DNA from: Megamerina dolium
Taxonomy: Eukaryota > Arthropoda > Insecta > Diptera > Megamerinidae
NCBI GenBank assembly: GCA_963854835.1
Contig: OY978526.1
Span: 43,811,140 to 43,875,139, forward strand
DNA length: 64,000 nucleotides
Direction of reading: 5' to 3'
Both the position numbers and the translations under genes were made by a program. Positions 50,401 to 60,221 of the stretch are shown here, one piece after another (the first letter of the stretch is position 1; the number at the start of each line of letters is the position of its first letter). The notes beneath the pieces are model-generated. The model was given only the letters and a program-made list of their open reading frames with translations. It did not search any database and was not told where the DNA came from.

Positions 50401-53400
50401 GAGTAGTTGCTTTTACTAACGGTACGTTGAAGGCAAAGGTCGAAGATTGGATAAGGATACTTGTATCTCTCGAGATGGGAGAGTTTATCCACTTATAGAC
50501 ATGCGAAGACCGGGATCTTGTTGTAAAGGAGGATTCTGATGTTTGAAGATTATGCATGGAAGAGACAGAGACAGCGGCGCACATAGTGTACCAATGTCCT
50601 GCATTGGCAAGCAGGTGGATGACCACATTGGGTCAACTATTTATTGACAAGCTCGAAATATGGAACACACCTCACAAAGGCATGCTTGAAATAACGCGTG
50701 ATGTTATGAAGAAGGAAGAATATAATCTGCAACCAAACAAATATTTTGCGGACGAAATGGGACCCAGATAAAAGTGGTCTGATTCGGCTAATTCCTAAAA
50801 TATGTATTATTATTACTATCATTATCCATATATGTATCTTCCTTTCAGTATGTTTTTTTTTCATAATGAAAATTGAAGGTACATAAATACTTAAAAATAA
50901 TAAAAATTTGTATCAAAATTACATTTTTATCTTTATCATGGTATAGTGGCTCCATCTGGAATGAATATCTTCTGTTGATGTACAATATATTTTCAGATTT
51001 TTTGGATTTTCTCATATGTACAAACCTTCGTCGAGCGGTGTTATAGTAAGAGATAGTAAAAGAAAAGATTCCCATTATTTATAGAACAACACTTCATTCA
51101 TGTAGCTGCCTCGGTTGGGTTCGTAGTAGTGTATCCTGTCAAACTAGTTTTCTAAGACTTTGGTGACGGTTTCTGGCTCTACCTCACAAATGGCTTGCTC
51201 GATATTCGAATTATGCACCTGAATGGATTGCTCGCATAACACCAGTCCTTCACGGCACCCCACAAAAAAAAGCCTAACGGCGTCAAATCGCAACTCCAAG
51301 GTGGCCAATGGAGATCGCCGAGACGGCCGATAAGACGATTACCGAATTTATCGCGCAAAATATCATCGGCATCGCACTCCTGCGGAAACCAAAAATCATT
51401 CAAGCGTATGCCCTTAATTTCTGACCGTAGAAATGTTAAGTTGTTGAGATCGATGATCCAGAACCGAATTGCAAACTCTCGGCTATAGCAGCCACACCAC
51501 TGGGTAACTCATTTCGGCCAACACTTCTTTTCAATAAACGCACTGTTTGAGCTATACAAACCTAAATGGTCCACCCTGTATAACATACAGGACAAGTCAG
51601 AACGTAATAAAAACGTACAGCTCTTTAATTGAAGTAGGGACCAGAGCAGGAGTGGTTGGCTGGGAGAATTATGCGGGATTGACAGGTGTGTCCACGTCCA
51701 CGCCATATGTGAATATCGACACAAGAAGGATAACAATCACGACAGATAGCCAGGCACCTATCAAGGCACTTAAATCTCATCAGGTAATAAACGTGGTAAA
51801 TTTAATCAAGTGTGGATTCTGTGGGTTCCGGGACACATTGGAGTTGGAAGAAACGAATGAGCAGATACTCCCGCCGGGAAAGGTGCAGCAACATTCTTTG
51901 TAGGATAAGAACATTTCAGTGGCCTGGGAAAGATAGCCGCGTCCATAATCATAAAAGAAAAATCATAAGGACTATACTGGGAAATTTACCCGTTTTGTCC
52001 AATTCCAAGTTATTTCTAGGAACCTATATCTTGAAAAGATTTGAGAAATGGATAAATTAAATAAGAATAATGTAAGTATCATTACGGGAATACCACAAGA
52101 CACTGTACCGTGAATTATCACCTGCCGAAACTATGAATCCTTTCGAATGAAACCTGCCGATGTGGAAGGAGGATGAAGCTTTTGTGGGTTCGAAGTTTTT
52201 CTTTTGGTATTGGTTACCCATTGACATATAAAACACATACACCTGCTGTTTTTAAACCACTAAGCAATGCTACAACTTACAAATCGCAACACCTTGTCGT
52301 TTAGGAACAAAATGACAAGCAAACTTATAGCCCTGACAGACGGCATCCTAATTCCGGATTACCGAGTTAATTCGAATTAACTCGTGCATTAACTGCAGCT
52401 AATCCGCATTAACTCTATGAGTTAATTCTCAAAATAAAAGAGGATTAGGGCAATTTGCGATGCCAACACTGCTAAAAATTTTCTATTGTGAATTTTTCTC
52501 GATCCATTTTACAAAATATTAGGTGTGTTCGCTAACAAAAAACTTTCAACAATTGTTAACTGTTTTCAACTTGTAAAGCGTTGGCGAACAAATAAATCCA
52601 GCTGTCAATTACGAACTGTGAATGTCAATTTACAAGTTTCTGATAGTTTTCAGTTCACGTACTTCTTTTAGATTTTCTCATATCCAGAGTGACAGATGAC
52701 AGAAATTGATAGTTATAGTAATGTAAGCGAGCAGACCTAATAAAACAGCAATCAGCCGTTTTGCTAATCCGCAATACTGCCGTCTGTCAGGTTTATATTT
52801 TATGCGGATTAAGTGCGCCGGTAATCCGGATTAACGCTGCCGTCTGTCTAGGCTATTAGTTATCCCACAATGCAAGTGCATTTGATTTCTACTTTCTTGT
52901 TCAGAAATATACAATATATAACCTTTTGTTCCTTGTACCAAGGATTGAAGGAATTTTTTTTAACATTTATATTTCTGAGTGAAAATATCGAAAATAAAAT
53001 AAAAAATCTCCTTACAGTCGGCTGGGGCCGACCAAACTATACCCTGCATATGTAGATTTATATATAAAAAGTTTACTCGAATATCCAACTTTTCTTTTAT
53101 TTCCACTTTTCGAGAAACAATTTTTGCATATTCTACTAATTTACACCCGAAATATGGTTGACTTTGACGAAGTAAAAGGATTTTAAGATAATTCCGAGGC
53201 TTAGTATGGGAGCTATATAAAAGTGGGCGTGGCTTAACACTTTCTAGTAAATCCAATTAATTTTTCAACGTTAATCCACACCTTAAATTTGGTGTCCTAC
53301 GTTGAATAGTTTCTAAGTTATGGTGGTTAACATTTTTGTTTAATTTCCTCAACTTTGTATGTGAGCCCCAATAAGAAGTGGGCGTGGTACGCTGATTTTT

Positions 53401-55731
53401 CGCCAGATTATTTCCGACTACCATATTAACCTAAGTGTCCATTATGTTTATTCTAGACAGAAGATTGCCAAGTTACAGCTGTTTAAATTTAAAATTTGTA
53501 TGGGAGCTACAATAAACAGTGGGCGTGGTGCGCCCATTTTCTGTGAGCCAAGTTGCTCGTACAATACTAATCCATACCTTAAATCTCGTTGTCCTACGCT
53601 AAATGGTTTGTAAGTTATGGAGCTTATAATTTTAGTTTAATTCCCTTTACTTTGTATTGGAGACTCATGAACGAGTGGGCGTGGTACTTTGATTTTCCGC
53701 CAGATTTTTGCCGACTACGATATTAATTTAAGTGTCAATTATGGTTATTCTAGACGGAAGATTGCCGAAGTTACAGCTGTTTCAATTTAAAATTTGTATG
53801 GCGGCTACGATAAACAGTGGGCGTGGTGCGCCCATTTTCTGTGAGCCTAGTTGCTCGTACAATACTAATCCATACCTAAAATCTCGTTCTTTTACGCTAA
53901 ATGGTTTATAAGTTATGGCGTTTAAAAGTTTTAGTTTAATTCCCTTGACGTTGTATGGGAGACTCATGAAGGAGTGGGCGTGGCACACTGATTATCTGCC
54001 ACATTTTTGCCGACTACGATATTAATCTAAGTGTCAATTATGGTTATTTTAGGCAGAAGATTGCCGAAGTTACAGCTGTTTCAATTTAAAATTTCTATGG
54101 GGGCTACAATAAACAGTGGGCGTGGTGCGCCCATTTCAAGTGAGTCTAGTTGCTTGTACAATACTAATCCACACCTTAAATCTCGTTATTCTACGCTGAA
54201 TAGTTTGCAAGTTATAACCGGTAACATTTTTTTTAATTTCCGCAACTTTGTATGGGAGACCCAAAAAGGAGTGGCGAGGTTATAGAGTAGTATAATATAA
54301 GTCTATGTGCCAAATATTGTTGTCCCAAGTGGTATATTATGTGAGTTATAGCAAGTTAAAGATTTTGAAAATTTCGAGGTTAGTCGCTTTGAATGCTTGG
54401 TGTGGGCGTGGTTATTGACCGATCATGCCCAATATCAATCCCCTCCGTACCCTTGGATCATAGATTTCTTATGCCAAATTTCATCGAAATAGCTCAATAT
54501 TTACTCAAGTTATCGTGCGAACCAGCCAGGTGACAGACAGACGGACGGACGGACGGACATCGTTAAATCGAAAATTTAATCGACGCTGATCACGAATATA
54601 TATCTATGTCTATATCTCCGGAGATTCCTTCAAGTGGACACAAACATCTGACCGAAATCAATATACCATGCATATTGCATTATGCAGGGTATAATAAAGA
54701 AAAAAAAAATAATAATTGGAAAATGATTATTACATTTCGATTTCGTAGGTATTACTTAAGTATAGTAATTGCGTTCTTTATTTTTTAGGAAGCTACAAAT
54801 CGTGAATTGGAAGAAGAGTTACACACCTCTCATCCTGAGGTTGCCAGTAGTTATGTGGTTTGCAGCGATACAATGGGCAGTGTGTTTACTGCCTCACCTA
54901 TTGGTGGCATGGTAGTAATTTCGGGAACCGGGTCAAATGCATTACTGCGAAATCCCGATGGCAGTACATACACTTGCGGTGGCTGGGGCAATTTCCTTGG
55001 TGATGAGGGTAGTGGTGAGTTAGTTCGTTTTTCATTTCATTTATTGTAATCGTCTATGAACATGTGGATTATTCGTTATTTGTTCTGTTTTTATTTTTAT
55101 TATAGCTTGGTACATTTCTCACCGTGCTGTAAAAATTGTATTTGATGACATGGATAATTTTGCTAAATCACCATATCCTGTGCAACATATTTGGGAATTA
55201 ATTAAAAGTCATTTTAATGTACAATCACGTGTAGATTTACTAACACATTGCTATGGGAAATTTGATAAGCCATTTTTTGCAAGCCTTTGTAAAAAGCTTG
55301 CACAAGCCGCCGACGAGGGTGACGAGCTGGCTTTGCATCTTTTTAGAGAGGCTGGGCAACATATTGCACGCAATATAAGTGCATTACTGCCGAAAGTACA
55401 AAAGGATTTAGTCAATTCAGGTGATTTAAATATTGTTTGTGTCGGTTCGGTATGGCACAGCTGGCATTTGCTGCGGGAAGGATTTCTCAAGGAGCTCAAT
55501 CGCAACCCGTATCCATTCGGTTTAAAACTGATGACTATTACGAAGAGTATGGCTTATGGTGCTTGTTATTTGGGTGCTGATGGTATACATTTTCAGCTAC
55601 CACGAAACTACTCGGATAATTTCAAAGTAATGTTCCACTGTGATGCATTAAATACTGTAACAGTGAATGGAAAAAATGTTGATTGCAATAACTGTGTTAG
55701 AATGAACGATTGTAATAGCATTGTTAGCTAA
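38455..55731 (+). CDS. Nagk: N-acetylglucosamine kinase (four coding exons, giant introns)
   Basis: Exons 38455-38480, 49121-49331, 54789-55014 and 55106-55731 join in frame to 362 residues (mammalian NAGK is about 344). The first 26-nt exon gives MKYFGGIEG and ends GG|GTATGT. It completes the phosphate-binding GGIEGGATHS loop with exon 2. Exon 2 holds GLGTNHWMVG (sugar-contacting Asn and Trp). Exon 3 holds VVCSDTMGS (Asp about 106, catalytic by family comparison), VISGTGSNALLRNPDGS and GGWGNFLGDEGS (ATP and sugar loops). Exon 4 encodes the C-terminal lobe. The enzyme phosphorylates N-acetylglucosamine to GlcNAc-6-phosphate in the cytosol (amino-sugar salvage). A pyrimidine tract plus AG at 38374-38375 suggests an upstream untranslated exon. 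Introns 1 (10.6 kb) and 2 (5.5 kb) are full of transposons. Confidence 0.93.
39238..39600 (+). mobile_element. near full-length tRNA-derived SINE
   Basis: Starts CCGTAGCTCAGTGGTTAGTG (box A), then GGTCGTGGTTCAATCCCCGG (box B), a body with AAAGTGATGTCACAAGTG and CCGTTCGGAACCGGCTAAAA, the AGCCCTTTGGGGCT hairpin and the end GTGCCACATATTTATTTTTT. It lies inside NAGK intron 1 in the sense orientation. It is the best-preserved head-to-tail copy on this strand. Confidence 0.9.
39601..41897. other. NAGK intron 1, no recognised features
   Basis: AT-rich intronic DNA. No transposon or coding content was recognised apart from short TA and CA runs. Confidence 0.5.
41938..42211 (-). mobile_element. SINE copy cut by a Tc1 element
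   Basis: Minus orientation, from the T-rich tail with GTGCCACATA (41950-41964) to the AAGATTTTTCTTT block, where it stops at the TA of the Tc1-like element at 42214. A separate SINE head fragment (GTGCCGCAGCTCAGTGGTTA) lies at about 41900-41922. The missing head of the cut copy does not resume beyond the Tc1 element. Confidence 0.85.
42214..43660 (+). mobile_element. Tc1-like element with long TIRs, inactive
   Basis: TA at 42212-42213 and 43661-43662 flanks inverted ends sharing ACTTAGCAGAAAAAGTGTAC and about 80 further bases (ATAATTTTTCTC region). The transposase frame starts MNSKRKEIGVDELKIIIKLW at 42420. It has a stop near 42568, a deletion that turns the first catalytic block into VLYESKF (Asp lost) and another stop after ILKEHLK. 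Second Asp (FQQDNDPKHTA) and the last acidic block (STDLNPIEHLWDLLE) remain. An inner copy of the TACGTAGACTTTTTCTG motif lies at about 43440. It lies in NAGK intron 1. Confidence 0.9.
44361..44480 (+). repeat. dispersed repeat, also at 32988-33028 + 33534-33610
   Basis: AATTGAGAGAGCGAAATGAC, then GGGGAAGTTGCAAATTGTTA and GAAAACAGCTGAT. The partner copy at 33 kb is interrupted by the TA-flanked MITE, so this is an uninterrupted homologue. Confidence 0.75.
44485..44875 (+). mobile_element. SINE with an atypical (ACCTA)n tail
   Basis: Head (GTGCCGTAGCTCAGTGGTTA), box B and body match the SINE family to GAAGAGAAGCTC. The expected hairpin and T-rich tail are then replaced by a segment with GGGCCTCTCTGGCCTAAGTG that ends GCAGCCACATAACCTAACCT and two more units. 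Either the 3' end was exchanged or another retroposon inserted at the join. Confidence 0.8.
44880..45850 (-). mobile_element. Copia-like retrotransposon remnant, gag joined to late pol
   Basis: Minus strand: a Copia-type Gag starts near 45840 (MGNNVMDKTTGIMQFAGTNF), with a stop at about 45775, and continues through SAAYLATIDLKAQDIITSFV to the zinc knuckle CHNCGKFGHMKKDC (about 45144-45185). Just after the knuckle the frame KILPGYKNRIY overlaps a sequence whose other frame reads YLGIKIEY, then DNTMKLSQEASIDKLLEKFE and CKESRSPMEKRL, which belongs to the end of Copia RT. Protease, integrase and most of RT are missing. LTRs were not found. It lies in NAGK intron 1. Confidence 0.82.
46016..47632 (+). 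mobile_element. Tc1-like element with ~230-bp IR/DR ends, inactive
   Basis: TA at 46014-46015 and 47633-47634 flanks inverted ends of about 230 bp beginning CAGTGTACCACTAAAGTCTT. Each end holds two copies of an AAAGTCTTCGTAC motif, outer and inner, about 200 bp apart, as in IR/DR-type Tc1 elements. The transposase starts at 46371 (MPGKYLSVEERKIIINLHVK) with a paired helix-turn-helix. A stop at 46683, a frameshift near 46866 and a stop at 47096-47098 break it. DESKLTFLG (first Asp) and SPDLNPIEHMWNMLE (last block) are present, but the segment with the second Asp is deleted between KAHGT and YNTPHLLK. Confidence 0.92.
47656..48056. mobile_element. 401-bp MITE with ~45-bp TIRs
   Basis: Left ATGCTCTGGTTATAATAGGA, then GTGAGGTAATGAAATGTCAC; the right end is the reverse complement with one indel. 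Inside (about 47762-47997) lies sequence that is the reverse complement of 31557-31790, with GGGCGGTACGGAAGGGCGGT and GTGGCTAGTTGCACCATTA. A MITE of the 30673 family may therefore be nested inside this one. It begins 24 bp after the Tc1-like element. Confidence 0.8.
48723..49020 (+). mobile_element. SINE copy with a rearranged palindromic 3' end
   Basis: GTGCCGTAGCTCAGTGTTTA (box A), then box B, a body with CCGTTCAGAACCGGCTAAAA, then directly a perfect 46-bp palindrome (48975-49020) instead of the normal tail. It lies 100 bp upstream of NAGK exon 2, sense orientation. Confidence 0.88.
48975..49020. repeat. perfect 21-bp-arm hairpin with TTCG loop
   Basis: The left arm (ATATTTGGCATTTATAAGCC plus C) and the right arm (G plus GGCTTATAAATGCCAAATAT) are exact reverse complements around TTCG. 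The right arm is the normal SINE tail; the left arm is its inverted copy. Confidence 0.95.
49985..50770 (+). mobile_element. non-LTR retrotransposon remnant (RNase H and zinc finger)
   Basis: Frames give SADGSIMDGRMGAGIFSKEF (first acidic RNase H motif, T/S-A-DGS), YQAKMLDLMHALDHLLDGK, then VTLMWMKGDIDTEQNEAADA, then ALARQGSKAEFYGPE (end of RNase H). After a break follows CMEETETAAHIVYQCPAL, a CCHC-like tail motif. Such a C-terminal RNase H domain occurs in several LINE clades. Frames are disrupted. It lies in NAGK intron 2. Confidence 0.78.
51100..51565 (-). pseudogene. mariner/IS630-superfamily transposase C-terminal relic
   Basis: Minus-strand FGNRLIGRLGDLHWPPWSCD, then LTPLGFFLWGAVKDWCYA, is the block around the last catalytic residue of a transposase family related to the relic at 36060; the expected D in PCDFF has become G. 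At about 51545-51586 a terminal-repeat-like AACCTAAATGGTCCACCCTG marks the 5' end. In NAGK intron 2. Confidence 0.75.
51600..52060 (+). mobile_element. LINE RNase H remnant
   Basis: Visible are ENYAGLTGVSTS, RRITITTDSQAPIKALKSHQ (second RNase H acidic motif, TDSQAAIKAL) and, in a shifted frame, ILWVPGHIGVGRNEQ. It is a different and more decayed copy than 49985-50770, in NAGK intron 2. Confidence 0.75.
52330..52853 (-). mobile_element. 524-bp TA-flanked MITE, copy 2
   Basis: Opposite orientation to the copy at 33031. Ends GCCCTGACAGACGGCATCCT and ACGCTGCCGTCTGTCTAGGC; TA at 52328-52329 and 52854-52855. The body matches the reverse complement of copy 1 nearly throughout. In NAGK intron 2. Confidence 0.88.
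53025..54695 (+). repeat. interspersed repeat with internal ~300-bp tandem units
   Basis: GTGGGCGTGG words recur at about 53222, 53386, 53519, 53675, 53818, 53972, 54117 and 54401, alternating between two sub-units that together form a period near 298 bp. Units share GCCGAAGTTACAGCTGTTTC and the palindrome-like GGGCGTGGTGCGCCC. The 3' part holds a (GGAC)n run at about 54540-54558 and ends with CATATTGCATTATGCAGGGT. No coding content. A copy in opposite orientation lies at 56700. In NAGK intron 2, ending about 95 bp before exon 3. Confidence 0.85.
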
Positions 55732-56149
55732 TTGAAATTCCATTTCTTATTGAAATCAATTATATTTAAATATGCACTCGAATATGTGCATATGAATTTA
55801 ATACATTTTAACACAGACGCTATATAAATCAAGAGATGAGATCATTTCATTTCAAAACTAACGATCAAAAAATGTATACATAATAGGCCATTAAAATATA
55901 TAATATATAAAAATTGTTTGTAGTATAGTGAAATTATTTGTTTGAACATACACTGCGTGCTGCAGGGACGCTGATAGAAAATTGGAGTAGATAATTCTTG
56001 AATTTCAAATCAATCAAATCAAATCGGATAATACCGGGAATTATGAATAACGAACGACGAAAAATGAAATATATATGTGCATGTTCATTTCTCAATAACA
56101 GATTTCAAATTAGAAAAAAATGGGTGTGGTTAAAAAGCGAATTCAATGC

Positions 56150-56340
56150 CCTTTTAGGTTAGGCTAGGTTATCGTGGCTGCTCTAGCAAAGGACACGGAC
56201 AAGATGCTGCTCCATACCAGGTTTTTCAAAGCCTGTAAGATGATTTAGTGCAATTGTACGGAAGCTGCTTCACAATCGTAACCCGAAAAGCCTGAAAGAT
56301 GCCAAATTTCGAACTTGTTTCAGGCGTCGTCTGACAGTTA
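56150..56340 (-). mobile_element. retroposon 3' end with CCTAA-type tail
   Basis: The minus strand reads GAGCAGCCACGATAACCTAG and then CCTAACCTAAAAG, the same terminal arrangement as 44850-44875 (GCAGCCACATAACCTAACCT). The upstream body is not recognised. Confidence 0.5.
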
Positions 56341-56699
56341 ACTCATTCGAACATTAGTGCTGGCGAATATGATTATTGTAATGATGTATTCGATATCACT
56401 TACTATATTTTAAGAGAATGTTACACAAATTTTAGACAATAATATACAAGGAAACATATTTATATTATGTTTAATCACAAGAATGTTTGTGATGCCAAAA
56501 ACATTCAGTTCTCTTCAGGTTTTCCTTTGCTTTATATCTATCTGCCAACATTGCCTCTCTTCGACCACCTCTACTCTGACACTTGACTTATATTATATCA
56601 TATATATGGTACGATGGTTAACAACGTGAGCAAGTTACATTCCACAAAACGTTATATTAAACATATTACATAAAACGCTATATCAAACATATCATAATT

Positions 56700-57595
56700 A
56701 GCTCATATATATTTATAATATGCAAGGTATATTAATTTCGGTCAGATGTTTGTAACCACTTGAAGAAATCTCCGGAGATATAGAAATATATATATATTTG
56801 TGATCAGCGTCGCTCAAATTTTCGATTTAACGATGTCCGTCCGTTCGTTCTTGAGCAAATATTGAGATATTTTGACGAAATTTGGTATAAGTAACCTATG
56901 ATCCATGGGTACGGAGGGGATTGATATCGGGCATGATCGGTCAATAGCTACGCCCACACCAAGCATTCAAAGCGACTAACCTCGGAATTTAACATCCTAT
57001 AACTCACTTAATATACCACCTGGGACAACAATATTTGGCACATAGAGTTATATTATACTACTATATAACCTTGCCAGAAATGGGCGAGCCATGGCTACTG
57101 TTTAGAGTAACTCCCATACAAAGTGTCTGTACTTCTTTTAAATTGAAACAGCTGTAACTTCTACAATCTTCTGTCTATAATAACCATAATTCACATTTAG
57201 ATCAATATGGTATTTGGAAATAAAGTGGCAGCGTGCCACGTCCACTTCTTATTGGGGCTCCCATACAAAGTCGAGGGAATTAAACAAAAATTTTAAGCGC
57301 CGTAACTTACAAACTATTCAGCTTAGAACAACCAGATTTAAGGTATGGATTAGTATTGTAAGAGCAACTAGACGCACAGGAAATGGTGCCACGCCCACTG
57401 TTTATAGTAGCCCCCATACAAAATGACCGAATTTCTTTTAAATTGAAACAGCTGTAACTTTTGCAATCTTCTGTCTAGAATAACTATAATTAATACTTAG
57501 GTTAATATGGTAGTCGGAAATAATCAACATGCCACGCCCACTTCTTCATGGGGCTACCATACAAAGTTGCGAAAATTAAATAAAATTTAGAAGTT
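56700..57595 (-). repeat. inverted copy of the GGGCGTGG tandem repeat
   Basis: Read on the minus strand it follows 53025-54695: CATGCCCGATATCAATCCCC, the (GGAC)n region (shortened to GGACGGAC), and CGCCCAC/GTGGGCGTGG words at about 56950, 57228, 57393 and 57533. It contains fewer tandem units. Confidence 0.85.
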
Positions 57596-59059
57596 AATTT
57601 GTAGGATAGAGTTATCTAACAGTTTTGCTACTGAAAACTGTGAGTTAACTTGCTACTGTGAAAATGCTCCTTAATGTCATTATCTCAAATAATAAATACT
57701 ACCACATTAATTAACATAGAGTTGAAATTACTTGAACTAGTCCTTATTATAATAGTGATGGAAAAATATAAACTTCAGACTTACACATGCTTAAATTCAT
57801 AAAAAGCCTAAGACTTGTGGGTTAGAACATAAGGCCTTGCACAATAGACCTCATTGGGTCGCAGTGTAACTTGGTTTCTAATAATAATAATAATATTATA
57901 TCCGTGATGGAAAATATGTCACGTAATAAATGTCGCATGCTACGTTTTATTAAGGCTTAAGAAAATAAACACATACATATACAAGGAGCGACAATCATGT
58001 ATTTAGACTGTCACTAGAAAACACAATTAAAACACGATATCTGCTAATTTTTCGGTATATTTATTCGAAATATTCTCCTTCTGATTCAATACACCTGTTA
58101 CACCGATTTCATAGTGATTCAAACGCGTGTTCCAGCTCATTTTTCGGAATTTCCTCCAGTGCCCTTGTCGAAGCCTGTTGTATGGTCTGAATGTTATCAA
58201 AAAAGCATCCTTTCAACTTCAATTTCAGTTTTGGGAACAAAAAGAAGTCGCACGGTGCCAAATCAGGTGAATACGGCGGGTGATTCAATACACAGACATG
58301 ATTCCGAGCCAAAAATTGACGAACAATGAGTGCTGCGTGACTCGGTGCATTATCGTGCAGCAGAGACCAAGTTTTTGGATCGCGGTATTCTGGACATCAA
58401 AAGCTTCAAAACTTCGAGGTAACATGCGGAAGTAACTGTTTTACCAGTTGCAACAAATTCTTTGTGGATAATTCCTTTGCTATCGAAGAATGTGATGAGC
58501 ATTGTTTTGATTTTTGATGGAACTTTTCATGTTTTTTTGGCTTGTGGTGAGTTTATTGATTTCCATTCCGCACTTTGAAGCTTGGTTTCTGGACCGTATT
58601 GGAAACACTATGTTTCATCACCCGTAACAATTTTTTTCAGGAAGTTTAGATCATTTTCTGCAGCTGCAACCATGTCTCTAGAATGACTGACTCTCATTAA
58701 TGTTTGGTCCTCGGTCAATGTGTGTGGAACAAATCTCGCGCATACCTTTATTTTGCCCAAATCCTCGTGAAGAATGAGTCGGATAGTTTCTCTGTTGATG
58801 TTTAAGACCTCTTCCATCATTTTCACTAAAGCATTGCGGTCTTCTGTAATAAAATCACGAACTTTCTGGATCGCTTCCGGCGTCCGCACTGAAATTGGCC
58901 TTCCTTCTTTTATTTCATCTTCCAGAGACTCTCTGCCATCCACAAACCGTTTATGCCATATTCTTCTTCTTCTTATGTGGCCATAACAACCGAATATCGA
59001 TTTAGACCGAAAATAACATGCTTCGCCAGCCATCTCTGTTCTTCGCTAGCTGGCGTCAG

Positions 59060-60207
59060 TTAGAAATTCCAAGTGCCGTCAGATTCTCCAGTACTTGGTC
59101 TTCCTCTTCTGCGCCGTCCTCCAGCGGGTTCCGAATATAACACCTTCTGAGCTGGAGCGTGTTCTTCCATTCGCTCGACATGACCTAGCCAGCGCAGCCG
59201 CTGGATTTTGATGCGCTTTACTATGTCAATATCGGCATACTGCTGGTACAGATCATGGTTGTACCTTATTCGGTACTCGCCACCAACGCAAATAGGTCCA
59301 AAGATCTTACGTAGGACTTTTCTCTTGAAAACCCCAAGAATTCGCTCATCCGAGGTGGTAATTGTCCAGGCTTCAGCGCCATATGTTAGGACAGGCATGA
59401 TGAGAGACTTGTAGAGTATAGTTTTCGTTCTTCGAGAGAGGGCTCGACTTCTCAATTGCTTACTCAGCCCAAAGTAACACCTGTTAGCAAGAGTTATCCT
59501 ACGCATGATCTCCAAGCTGACGTCATTACTGCTGTTAATGCTGGTTCCAAGGTAGACAAAGTCCCTTACTACTTCAAAAGCGTAGTTGTCAACAGTGACG
59601 TGCTGTCCAAGACGCCGGGACTCTTTGTTTGTTGACACTAGATACTTTGTCTTGCCCTCGTTCACCGTGAGACCCATCCGACGCGACTCTTTTCCAACTC
59701 TGAGAATGCTGCACTGACTGCTCGCGTGTTCATGCCGATTATGTCAATATCATCAGCATACGCTAACAGCATGACACTTTTGTTGAAGATAGTGCCATTA
59801 TGTCGTAGATCAGCAGCTCGTATTATTTTCTCCATAATAAGATTGAAGAAGTCGCACGATAACGAATCACCTTGTCTGAAACCCCGTTCGGTATTAAACG
59901 GTGCGGAGAGGTCCTTCCCAATTTTCACTGCACAACGGGAGTTATGCAGTGTCATTCTACAAAGTCGAATGAGCTTTGCAGGAATACCGAACTCAGACAT
60001 TGTTGCGTAGAGGTAATCCCTTACCGGATTGTCGAAAGCGGCTTTATAATCAACAAATAGGTGGTGTGTGTCGATCTGTTTTTCTTGGGTCTTCTCCAGG
60101 ATTTGGAGCAGTGTGAAAATCTGGTCGATGGTGGATTTACCAGGTCTGAAGCCACACTGATAAGGTCCAATCAGGTTGCTGAGCATAGGCTTCAACCTAT
60201 GCCGCAA
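59060..60207 (-). pseudogene. RTE-like RT, two frames
   Basis: 60207-59662 carries the RT core: GPYQCGFRPGKSTIDQIFTL, FVDYKAAFDNP (first RT Asp), FRQGDSLSCDFFN and the catalytic MLLAYADDIDIIG. A 1-nt deletion in the ELERES codons shifts to the frame 59677-59060, which carries YKSLIMPVLTYGAEAW, IKIQRLRWLGHVERM and GGRRRRGRP before a 20-nt deletion shifts it again. Confidence 0.9.
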
Positions 60208-60221
60208 ATTGTGGGGTCTCC

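Noticed and set aside
58608..59033. 141-codon frame seeming to give a mariner transposase with a novel N terminus (MAGEACYFRSK)
   Set aside because: The first 24 or so residues are translated RTE 3' end; the frame runs across the RTE-mariner junction.
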